The position numbers and the translations under genes were made by a program. A stretch of DNA of 7,363 nt. Source: an uncultured Oscillospiraceae bacterium. GTDB taxonomy: Bacteria > Bacillota > Clostridia > Oscillospirales > Acutalibacteraceae. The DNA lies in assembly GCA_900548085.1 (NCBI GenBank), contig URJF01000069.1, forward strand, positions 1 to 7,363, read 5' to 3'. This document shows, in pieces, positions 1 to 6,708 of the stretch. Positions within the stretch are counted from its first letter, which is position 1, and every line of letters starts with the position of its first letter. The notes under the pieces were generated by a model. It was given only the letters and a program-made list of their open reading frames with translations, did not search any database and was not told the origin of the DNA.

Positions 1-23
1 AAAATTACGACCTTTCTCTCCAT
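1..23 (-). CDS. Start of an unidentified gene, cut by the left window edge
   Basis: An ATG at 23-21 on the minus strand opens a frame reading M-E-R-K-V-V-I before the window ends, so only seven complete codons are visible and no function can be assigned. The call as a real gene rests on context. An AAAAGGAGA ribosome binding site (31-39) sits 7 nt upstream of the ATG, a sigma-A-like promoter lies at 59-87, and the preceding uvrA gene is closed by its own terminator. It is therefore probably a separate transcription unit downstream of uvrBA, with a 5' leader of roughly 30 nt. The amino-terminal residues are too few to recognise a family. Confidence 0.6.
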
Positions 24-30
24 AAATCCA

Positions 31-39
31 TCTCCTTTT
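31..39 (-). promoter_or_regulatory. Ribosome binding site of the left-edge partial gene
   Basis: The minus strand reads AAAAGGAGA followed by a 7-nt spacer and ATG. This strong Shine-Dalgarno match at good spacing is the main support for translation of the partial gene at 1-23. Confidence 0.65.
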
Positions 40-58
40 ACAAATTTTTATCTTTTCT

Positions 59-87
59 ATAATATCAAATTAACACTGCCATTACAA
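59..87 (-). promoter_or_regulatory. Sigma-A-type promoter for the left-edge partial gene
   Basis: On the minus strand, a -35 box TTGTAA (82-87; 4 of 6 consensus bases) is followed after exactly 17 bp by a -10 box TATTAT (59-64; 5 of 6). The predicted transcription start is near position 52, giving a leader of about 30 nt that contains the AAAAGGAGA ribosome binding site. It lies just past the uvrA terminator, as expected for an independent unit. The region is AT-rich, so a chance match is possible, but spacing and context are good. Confidence 0.55.
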
Positions 88-93
88 GAAATG

Positions 94-107
94 TTACAGC
101 ATTGTAA
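94..107. repeat. Short dyad upstream of the left-edge promoter
   Basis: TTACA (94-98) and TGTAA (103-107) form a perfect 5-bp dyad with a 4-nt centre. A further TTACA at 83-87 recurs 11-12 bp away and overlaps the -35 box of the minus-strand promoter. It could be a regulator site, but it is short and AT-rich and partly overlaps the T tract of the uvrA terminator. Confidence 0.25.
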
Positions 108-146
108 ACAAAAAATTAACCGTCCGAGAAATATGCACTCGGACGG
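105..146 (-). terminator. Rho-independent terminator of the uvrB-uvrA operon
   Basis: A perfect 9-bp GC-rich inverted repeat, CCGTCCGAG (120-128) and CTCGGACGG (138-146), encloses a 9-nt loop. On the minus strand the hairpin begins 7 nt after the uvrA stop codon and is followed by a T-rich run (TTAATTTTTTG). The plus-strand side lacks a good T tract, so it is read as terminating the minus strand. Confidence 0.85.
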
Positions 147-153
147 ACAATTA

Positions 154-2976
154 TTATTTAAGCATTTTTTTCAAATACTGACCTGTGTATGACTTTTTAA
201 CCTTTGCAACTTCTTCGGGAGTTCCGGTTGCAACGACAGTTCCGCCGCCTTTTCCCCCCTCGGGACCTAAGTCGATGATATAGTCGGCAGTTTTGATTAC
301 ATCCAAATTATGCTCGATAACAAGGACTGTATTGCCTTTGTCTACCAATGTGCCGAGGACATCAAGAAGCTGTGACACATCGGCGGTATGAAGTCCTGTT
401 GTAGGTTCATCGAGAATATATATAGTCTTACCGGTAGAGCGCTTTGCAAGCTCTGTAGCGAGCTTAACACGCTGTGCCTCACCGCCGGACAATGTTGTGG
501 CAGGCTGTCCCAATTTGACATAGCCTAAGCCTACCTGAGAAAGAGTGCGCAGCTTTCGCGCAATTTTTTCGTGGGTAGAGAAAAACTCTATCGCTTCGTC
601 AACTGTCATTTCGAGAACATCATATATACTCTTACCCTTGAACTTTACATCCAGTGTTTCACGGTTATATCTTTGTCCGCCACACACCTCACACGGTACA
701 TAGACATCTGCCAAAAAGTGCATCTCAATCTTGACTATACCGTCCCCCTGGCACGCCTCGCATCTGCCGCCTTTAACATTAAATGAAAAGCGGTTTGCTT
801 TAAATCCCTTCTTCTTTGCATCGGCAGTGGACGCATACAAATCTCGTATGTCATTAAACACGCCTGTATAGGTAGCCGGATTGGAACGAGGGGTTCTGCC
901 AATAGGGGACTGGTCAATATCAATTACCTTATCGAGAGCTTCAACACCCTTGATTGACTCGAATTTGCCGGTATGTTTTTTTGCATGATTGAGCTTGTTT
1001 GCAAGGTGCTTGTAAACAATTTCATTTACTAAAGATGATTTACCGGAGCCGGAAACACCTGTAACTGCTACGAACTTTCCGAGAGGGATTTCTACATTTA
1101 TTTTTTTGAGATTGTTTTCCTCTGCACCGATAATTATGAGCTTTTTGCCGTTGCCTTTTCTTCGTTTTGCGGGTACCGGAATGGAACGCTTTCCGCTGAG
1201 ATACTGACCGGTAATACTGCGTTCACAAGCCATAACCTCCTCGGGAGTGCCTGCTGCAATGAGTTCACCGCCGTGGATGCCTGCACCGGGACCGATATCA
1301 ACCAAAAAATCTGCGGCACGCATAGTATCCTCGTCATGTTCTACAACGATGAGAGTATTGCCCAAATCTCTTAAGTGGCGCAGAGTATCAAGCAGTTTTT
1401 CGTTATCTCGCTGGTGAAGTCCTATAGACGGCTCGTCGAGGATATACAGTACGCCCATAAGTGACGAACCTATTTGGGTAGCCAATCGGATACGCTGTGA
1501 CTCACCGCCGGACAATGTGCCCGAATCTCTGGACAGCGAAAGATAGCCTAACCCTACAGAATTCAGGAATGACAGACGCTCTTTAATTTCTTTGATTACA
1601 AGATTTCCTATCATCTGCTCTTTTTCGGTAAGTTCCAGAGAATTTATAAAATCAATCTCATCGCTGATAGACAATGTACAGAACTCATATATATTCTTTC
1701 CGCCTACAGTAACAGACAATGCCTCGGGCTTTAATCTCGCACCGTGGCAGGAGCCACACTTACAGTCACGCATAACCGATTCAAGCTCATTTCGAGTCCA
1801 ATCGGAAGTTGTTTCGGCATAACGACGCTTTAAGTTGGCAATTACGCCCTCAAACTCTTTTACATAAGTACCGGAGCCATAGGAGGTAACTCGTTTCATC
1901 TTCAGCTTTTTCTCTCCGGTACCGTATAGAATTGCATTCAATGCTTCTTCACCTATCATCTCAACAGGCATATCAAGGGAGAAGCCGTATTCGGCTGACA
2001 AAGCCTCCATATACATACGGGCTATGGAACTGCCCTCTGCCACATTCCAACCGCTTGCTTTGATTGCGCCTTGATTGATAGACAATTTTTTGTCCGGAAT
2101 AATTAGATCAGGGTCAATCTCTTTAAATGTGCCTAAGCCGTCGCACTTAGGACAAGCACCGAATGGATTGTTGAATGAAAACATACGGGGACTCATTTCT
2201 TCTATAGAAATGCCATGCTCGGGGCAGGCATAATTAAGGGAGAACAACTCCTCTCTATCGCCCGGAATGTCTATTACCACAAGTCCGTCAGCAAGTCTGG
2301 TTGCAGTTTCTATGCTGTCAGTCAGACGGGACTTTATTTCTTCTTTCATAACGAGTCGGTCAACGACAATTTCTATATTATGCTTATAGCTTTTTTTCAA
2401 CTTAATATCATCTGCGAGGTCAATGATTTCACCGTCAATACGAGCACGGACAAAGCCCTGCTTTTGAATATCCGCAAGTTCCTTTGTAAACTCACCTTTT
2501 TTGCCTTTTGCAATGGGTGCGAGTACCTGAAGTTTTGTTCTCTCCGGCAATTCCATAACCTTGTCTACAATTTGGTCAACGGTCTGCTGTGTAATCTCTC
2601 TGCCGCAGACAGGACAATGGGGTACGCCTATGCGCGCCCAAAGCAGACGGAGATAGTCGTATATCTCTGTAACCGTACCGACGGTGGAACGAGGATTTTT
2701 GCTGGTCGTTTTTTGGTCAATGGAAATGGCAGGAGAAAGTCCCTCGATATAGTCTACATCGGGCTTGTCCATCTGACCCAAAAACATACGGGCATAGGAG
2801 GACAAGGACTCAACATATCTGCGCTGTCCCTCGGCATAAATCGTATCAAATGCCAGTGAGGATTTTCCGCTGCCGGACAAACCTGTAAATACAACGAGCT
2901 TGTCTCTCGGTATTTCTATATCTATATTTTTTAGATTATGTTCTCTTGCACCTTTTACTATTATATTCTTATTCAT
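154..2976 (-). CDS. uvrA: UvrA, excinuclease ABC subunit A (DNA damage recognition ATPase)
   Basis: UvrA is the cytoplasmic damage sensor of nucleotide excision repair. A UvrA dimer scans DNA and loads UvrB at distorted sites. The 940-residue product matches the usual family length and shows the tandem ABC architecture. The first half has Walker A G32-LSGSGK, signature L488-SGGES and Walker B D514-EPSIGLH; the second has Walker A G640-VSGSGK (Lys646), signature L829-SGGEA and Walker B D856-EPTTGLH. The C-terminal zinc module has Cys739, 742, 762 and 765. The first zinc module is C251-x2-H254 with C275-x2-C278, so His replaces one of the usual four Cys. The start is taken at ATG 2976. A GTG one codon upstream (2979) is in frame, but the GGAG at 2984-2987 is 7 nt from the ATG and only 4 nt from the GTG. 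The start overlaps the uvrB stop by 8 nt, indicating translational coupling. A terminator follows the gene. Confidence 0.98.
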   Translation of the reverse strand: MNKNIIVKGAREHNLKNIDIEIPRDKLVVFTGLSGSGKSSLAFDTIYAEGQRRYVESLSSYARMFLGQMDKPDVDYIEGLSPAISIDQKTTSKNPRSTVGTVTEIYDYLRLLWARIGVPHCPVCGREITQQTVDQIVDKVMELPERTKLQVLAPIAKGKKGEFTKELADIQKQGFVRARIDGEIIDLADDIKLKKSYKHNIEIVVDRLVMKEEIKSRLTDSIETATRLADGLVVIDIPGDREELFSLNYACPEHGISIEEMSPRMFSFNNPFGACPKCDGLGTFKEIDPDLIIPDKKLSINQGAIKASGWNVAEGSSIARMYMEALSAEYGFSLDMPVEMIGEEALNAILYGTGEKKLKMKRVTSYGSGTYVKEFEGVIANLKRRYAETTSDWTRNELESVMRDCKCGSCHGARLKPEALSVTVGGKNIYEFCTLSISDEIDFINSLELTEKEQMIGNLVIKEIKERLSFLNSVGLGYLSLSRDSGTLSGGESQRIRLATQIGSSLMGVLYILDEPSIGLHQRDNEKLLDTLRHLRDLGNTLIVVEHDEDTMRAADFLVDIGPGAGIHGGELIAAGTPEEVMACERSITGQYLSGKRSIPVPAKRRKGNGKKLIIIGAEENNLKKINVEIPLGKFVAVTGVSGSGKSSLVNEIVYKHLANKLNHAKKHTGKFESIKGVEALDKVIDIDQSPIGRTPRSNPATYTGVFNDIRDLYASTADAKKKGFKANRFSFNVKGGRCEACQGDGIVKIEMHFLADVYVPCEVCGGQRYNRETLDVKFKGKSIYDVLEMTVDEAIEFFSTHEKIARKLRTLSQVGLGYVKLGQPATTLSGGEAQRVKLATELAKRSTGKTIYILDEPTTGLHTADVSQLLDVLGTLVDKGNTVLVIEHNLDVIKTADYIIDLGPEGGKGGGTVVATGTPEEVAKVKKSYTGQYLKKMLK

Positions 2977-4924
2977 CACTTAACTCCGCAATTTTATCTC
3001 TGAGGAATGCTGCGTGCTCAAACTCAAGCATACGGGCAGCCTCTTTCATTTCTCTCGTCAATTTTTCTATCATAACGGTACGCTCTTTCCTGGTCATACG
3101 CTTGTTATGACTGTCGAGATTGTCTTTTGAGGTAATTTCAATAATATCACGAACCTCTTTTTTGATTGTCTTGGGCTCGATACCGTGCTTCTTGTTGTAC
3201 TGCTCCTGAATAGAACGACGTCGAAGCGTCTCTGTGATGGCACGCTCCATAGACGGTGTTACGCTGTCGCCGTACATAATAACCTCGCCGTTAGCGTTTC
3301 GGGCCGCACGACCGATGGTTTGTACAAGAGAGGTTTCGCTGCGCAAAAATCCCTCTTTGTCTGCATCGAGAATAGCAACCAGTGATACCTCGGGAATATC
3401 CAGTCCCTCTCTGAGCAGATTTATACCTACGAGGACATCAAAGTTGCCGAGACGGAGGTCACGAATAATCTCCATACGCTCGATGGTATCGACATCGTGA
3501 TGCATATATCTGACCTTAATATCAAAGCCCTCAAGATATGAGGTCAAATCCTCTGCCATCTTTTTAGTAAGGGTGGTGACAAGGACTCTCTCTCCACGCT
3601 CAATACGAATATTTATCTCACTTACAAGGTCGTCCATTTGGTCCTCGGTAGGCTTAACAATAATATTGGGATCAAGCAATCCTGTAGGACGAATAACCTG
3701 CTCCACAATCTGTGCAGACTTTGATTTTTCAAACTCACCCGGTGTGGCGGAAGTAAAAATTACCTGATTTATTTTGCTGTAAAACTCATCAAAAGTAAGA
3801 GGGCGGTTATCAAAAGCAGACGGCAGACGAAAACCAAAGTCAATAAGGCTTGCCTTGCGTGAATGGTCTCCGCCGTACATACCTCTGACCTGTGGCAGCA
3901 TAACATGGCTCTCATCTACGAACATTAAGAAATCATCGGGAAAATAATCGAGCAATGTAAACGGTGCCTCGCCGGGCTTTCTGTCACTCATAATGCGAGA
4001 ATAATTTTCTATACCCTTACAGAAGCCTGTTTCCTGGAGCATCTCTATGTCGTTCATAGTGCGCTCTTTTATTCGCTGTGCCTCAAGGAGCTTGCCTTTT
4101 TCTTCAAAATAGGCAACACGCTCTACCATCTCGTTGTATATTTCATTGAGAGCTTTCTTTAGCTTTTCTTGCCCCACAACATAGTGAGATGCGGGATAAA
4201 TACAGCAGTGAGACAAAACTCCCTCTGTCTTGCCGGTAAGGGGGTTAATCTCACAAATACGGTCAATCTCATCGCCGAAAAACTCCACACGGATAGCAGT
4301 ACCGTTACTGCCGGCGGGAAAAATCTCCACCGTGTCTCCTCTAACTCTGAATTTATTACGCACAAAGTTAATATCATTACGCTCGTATTGAATTTCGACC
4401 AGCTTGTTTATCAGCTCGTCTCTGTCCTTTTGCATACCCTGACGGAGAGAGATAACCATATTTTTATAATCCACCGGATCTCCGATAGAATAGATACAGG
4501 AAACAGAAGCCACGATAATAACATCTCTGCGCTCCGACAAAGCGGCAGTGGCAGAGTGGCGCAGCTTGTCTATCTCGTCATTGATAGCCGAATCCTTTTC
4601 GATATAAGTATCTGTGGTGGGTACATATGCCTCCGGCTGATAATAATCATAATAGGACACAAAATACTCAACGGCGTTGTTAGGAAAAAACTCTCTGAAT
4701 TCACTGCAAAGTTGGGCTGCAAGAGTTTTGTTATGAGCTAAAACGAGGGTGGGTCTGTTGACCTTTTGGATAATATTAGCCATTGTAAAGGTTTTGCCGG
4801 AACCGGTTACACCCATTAGCGTCTGCTCCTTGTCACCGTCTAAAACGCCCTGAGCAAGTTTTTCTATAGCTTGCGGTTGGTCGCCTGTGGGCTTAAACTT
4901 GCTTACTAATTCAAAATGATCCAT
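2969..4924 (-). CDS. uvrB: UvrB, excinuclease ABC subunit B (damage-verifying helicase)
   Basis: UvrB receives damaged DNA from UvrA, inserts a beta-hairpin between the strands to verify the lesion, and recruits UvrC for dual incision. The 651-residue length is normal. Visible motifs include Walker A G38-VTGSGKT, the aromatic beta-hairpin Y91-YDYYQPEAYVP that clamps the DNA, helicase motif II D337-ESH, a motif V region (GINLLREGLDIPEV) and motif VI Q535-TIGRAARN with both arginine-finger candidates. A C-terminal UVR helical hairpin (about 615-648, LTREMKEAARMLEFEHAAFLRD) is the segment that contacts UvrC/UvrA in this family. The ATG at 4924 gives the conserved amino end; a GGGGA at 4935-4939, about 11 nt upstream, is a modest and rather distant ribosome binding site. 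It is the first gene of the operon, with a near-consensus promoter 35-63 bp upstream, and it overlaps uvrA. Confidence 0.98.
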   Translation of the reverse strand: MDHFELVSKFKPTGDQPQAIEKLAQGVLDGDKEQTLMGVTGSGKTFTMANIIQKVNRPTLVLAHNKTLAAQLCSEFREFFPNNAVEYFVSYYDYYQPEAYVPTTDTYIEKDSAINDEIDKLRHSATAALSERRDVIIVASVSCIYSIGDPVDYKNMVISLRQGMQKDRDELINKLVEIQYERNDINFVRNKFRVRGDTVEIFPAGSNGTAIRVEFFGDEIDRICEINPLTGKTEGVLSHCCIYPASHYVVGQEKLKKALNEIYNEMVERVAYFEEKGKLLEAQRIKERTMNDIEMLQETGFCKGIENYSRIMSDRKPGEAPFTLLDYFPDDFLMFVDESHVMLPQVRGMYGGDHSRKASLIDFGFRLPSAFDNRPLTFDEFYSKINQVIFTSATPGEFEKSKSAQIVEQVIRPTGLLDPNIIVKPTEDQMDDLVSEINIRIERGERVLVTTLTKKMAEDLTSYLEGFDIKVRYMHHDVDTIERMEIIRDLRLGNFDVLVGINLLREGLDIPEVSLVAILDADKEGFLRSETSLVQTIGRAARNANGEVIMYGDSVTPSMERAITETLRRRSIQEQYNKKHGIEPKTIKKEVRDIIEITSKDNLDSHNKRMTRKERTVMIEKLTREMKEAARMLEFEHAAFLRDKIAELSDE

Positions 4925-4958
4925 ACAAAATATTTCCCCAAAAAAGAATAATCACTAT

Positions 4959-4987
4959 ATTATATATCATCATAATTCATTTATCAA
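4959..4987 (-). promoter_or_regulatory. Sigma-A promoter of the uvrB-uvrA operon
   Basis: The minus strand has -35 TTGATA (4982-4987; 5 of 6), a 17-bp spacer and a perfect -10 TATAAT (4959-4964). The predicted start is near 4952, leaving a leader of about 28 nt before the uvrB ATG. No canonical Gram-positive LexA box (GAAC-N4-GTTC type) overlaps it, so SOS control is not evident from sequence. Confidence 0.75.
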
Positions 4988-4991
4988 GCAG

Positions 4992-5021
4992 TTGACATAT
5001 ATTTTTGCCATATGATATATT
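4992..5021 (+). promoter_or_regulatory. Sigma-A promoter of the GH30 hydrolase gene
   Basis: A perfect -35 TTGACA (4992-4997) is followed after 18 bp by TATATT (5016-5021; 5 of 6). The predicted start near 5028 gives a short leader of about 15 nt carrying AGGGGGA. Its -35 lies 4 bp from the -35 of the divergent uvrB promoter. I see no cre-like (TGNAANCGNTNNCA) catabolite-repression site in this intergenic region. Confidence 0.65.
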
Positions 5022-5029
5022 ATAAGCAC

Positions 5030-5036
5030 AGGGGGA
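5030..5036 (+). promoter_or_regulatory. Ribosome binding site of the GH30 gene
   Basis: AGGGGGA ends about 6-7 nt before the ATG at 5043. It fixes this ATG as the start and places the basic, membrane-targeting amino end in the protein. Confidence 0.75.
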
Positions 5037-5042
5037 AACACT

Positions 5043-6656
5043 ATGAAAAATACAAAAAAGAAAAGAATAAAAAAAGGTATAATAATCACCGTTTCCGTGT
5101 TAATAATTGCAGCAGTTGCATTTTTGCTGTACTACTTTTTCGGTGTAGTTGGTATCCATGAAAAGCACGAATATCCCACAAGTCAGGCTGTAATCAGCAA
5201 TACAGGTACAAACAAGACAGTAATTGATGAAAAGGTTACATACCAAACTATAAACGGCTTTGGTGCATCTGCTTGCTGGTGGGGACAGGATGTAGGCAAA
5301 TTTGAAAACAGAGATAAAATAATGTCTCTGCTGTATAACAAAGACAACGGAATAGGACTGAACATATACAGGTACAACTTAGGTGCCGGCTCTGTCGGTG
5401 ACAAGCATATAAGCATTGCAAACAGACAGACAGAATGCTTTTTGAACAAAGACGGAACATATAACTTTTCGGCAGACGCATCGGCGCAAAAGGCATTGCA
5501 GAGTGCAAAGGCCGCCTGCGGAGACAATCTCAGAGTGACTCTCTTTGCCAACTCACCGCCGGTAAGTATGACAAAAAACGGTGCCGGTTACGGTTCTCCG
5601 CTAAAGAACGACGAAGAATGGGTAACCAATATGGACAGCACCAAATATTCGGCATATGCGGATTATCTCTACAAATGCACTGAGTATTTTGTGTCCGAGG
5701 GATACAGAGTGACTGATGTGTCCCCTGTCAACGAACCACAATACAGTTGGGCTGCAACCTATAATGACGACGGCACATATTCGGCAGGTCAGGAAGGCTG
5801 TCATTATTCTAAGACCGAGGTCAGAGACCTTATGAATGTTATGGTGGACAGATTTTCCGGCTCTGAGCTTGAAACAAAAAATGATGTAAGAGTTTCAATG
5901 TTTGAAAGCGGCTCTGCAGAAGGAAAAGGCTCCTCATGTACTGCATATGTTGACTGCATTTTGGGTACAGGACCTAAGTACGCTTTCAAAAACAAAAAGC
6001 TGCGCAGCTATTTTGACTCGGTATCACTTCACTCATATTGGTCTTCCGCAGACACAAAAAAGCAAGCGGCAGAATATTTGCAGAAAAAGTATTCTAAATA
6101 TAGCATTGCCTCAACAGAATACTGCCAAATGACTAATGATGAAAACACAGGCGTATACGACCTTATTTCCAAGGACAAGAACGGCACTAACGGTATGGGA
6201 ATAGAGTATGGCGTAGCTATGGCAAAAGTAATATGCGACGACCTGACTATACTGAACAGTACCGAATGGGACTGGTGGACAGCCTGCTCCTACGGCACAT
6301 ATACCGACGGTTTGATTTATTTGAACGAAAAAGGCCATAATGATATTAAGCTGTCAAAAAGATATTGGTGCCTCGGCAACTTTTCAAAATTCATAGACGA
6401 AGGGGCAGTAAGACTCGCCTGCTCATCAGGCAACGATGATATATCCGCCTGCGCATTTAAAAACAGAGACGGCTCAAAGGTTATCGTGTATGTAAACAAC
6501 AGCTCCAAAGCAGTATCAAATCAGTTGACGACAAATGGAAAATACACAGTCTATACCACAGATAAAGACAATGATTTGAAAAAAACCGCAGCGGGCAGTG
6601 ACAAAGCAAATCTGGCACTCTCCCCTATGAGCGTAACCACTGTAGTAATTGAATAG
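5043..6656 (+). CDS. Membrane-anchored GH30 family glycoside hydrolase
   Basis: This is a 537-residue exported retaining glycosidase of clan GH-A. A basic start (KKKRIKK, residues 5-11) precedes a hydrophobic segment at about 12-36. There is no lipobox and no convincing signal-peptidase site, so the enzyme is probably tethered as an N-in membrane protein with the catalytic domain outside. The (beta/alpha)8 domain begins at the family-typical T-Y-Q-T-I-N-G-F-G-A-S. Glu231 in the NEP motif (SPVNEPQYSW) is the likely acid/base, and Glu359 in STEYC is the likely nucleophile. A C-terminal beta side domain (about 450-537) closes the chain. No carbohydrate-binding module, dockerin or sortase signal is visible. 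The WWGQD and ANSPPVSMT motifs recall the endo-beta-1,6-galactanase-like branch of GH30 (inference), but substrate cannot be settled here. The ectodomain has 13 cysteines, which is unusual. The gene is monocistronic, divergent from uvrBA, with its own promoter and a terminator 2 nt after the stop. Confidence 0.85.
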   Translation: MKNTKKKRIKKGIIITVSVLIIAAVAFLLYYFFGVVGIHEKHEYPTSQAVISNTGTNKTVIDEKVTYQTINGFGASACWWGQDVGKFENRDKIMSLLYNKDNGIGLNIYRYNLGAGSVGDKHISIANRQTECFLNKDGTYNFSADASAQKALQSAKAACGDNLRVTLFANSPPVSMTKNGAGYGSPLKNDEEWVTNMDSTKYSAYADYLYKCTEYFVSEGYRVTDVSPVNEPQYSWAATYNDDGTYSAGQEGCHYSKTEVRDLMNVMVDRFSGSELETKNDVRVSMFESGSAEGKGSSCTAYVDCILGTGPKYAFKNKKLRSYFDSVSLHSYWSSADTKKQAAEYLQKKYSKYSIASTEYCQMTNDENTGVYDLISKDKNGTNGMGIEYGVAMAKVICDDLTILNSTEWDWWTACSYGTYTDGLIYLNEKGHNDIKLSKRYWCLGNFSKFIDEGAVRLACSSGNDDISACAFKNRDGSKVIVYVNNSSKAVSNQLTTNGKYTVYTTDKDNDLKKTAAGSDKANLALSPMSVTTVVIE

Positions 6657-6658
6657 CA

Positions 6659-6702
6659 AAAAAGCGATAGAAGCCGTCAAAACTTCTATCGCTTTTTATT
6701 TT
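6659..6702. terminator. Bidirectional rho-independent terminator between the GH30 and ABC ATPase genes
   Basis: A perfect 15-bp inverted repeat (6659-6673 and 6683-6697), with core AGCGATAGAAG / CTTCTATCGCT, encloses a 9-nt loop. The A and T runs flanking the core give a T tract on both strands (TTTTTATTTT on plus, TTTTTT on minus). It starts 2 nt after the GH30 stop and lies just beyond the stop of the convergent ABC gene, so it serves both. Confidence 0.9.
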
Positions 6703-6708
6703 AAGTTG

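Noticed and set aside
2215..2859. A 214-codon open frame on the plus strand inside uvrA
   Set aside because: It is antisense to the most conserved part of uvrA, has no convincing ribosome binding site or recognisable domain, and is best explained as a shadow of uvrA codon use.
2977..2979. GTG as the uvrA start
   Set aside because: The ribosome binding site would be only 4 nt away; the adjacent ATG has 7-nt spacing and gives the typical 940-residue protein.
4169..4741. A 190-codon open frame on the plus strand inside uvrB
   Set aside because: It is antisense to the conserved UvrB motor domain and the product has no recognisable motif; treated as a shadow frame.
4996..5014. CATAT ... ATATG dyad considered as a LexA box
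   Set aside because: It lacks GAAC/GTTC half-sites and has the wrong spacing; AT-rich sequence explains it.
5112..5123. Signal-peptidase cleavage after the AVA at residues 24-26 of the GH30 protein
   Set aside because: Cleavage there would leave a strongly hydrophobic new amino end (FLLYYFF), so an uncleaved anchor is more likely.
5183..5551. A 122-codon minus-strand frame opposite the GH30 gene
   Set aside because: The opposite strand encodes the clear GH30 amino-terminal part; no initiation signals or family features support the antisense frame.
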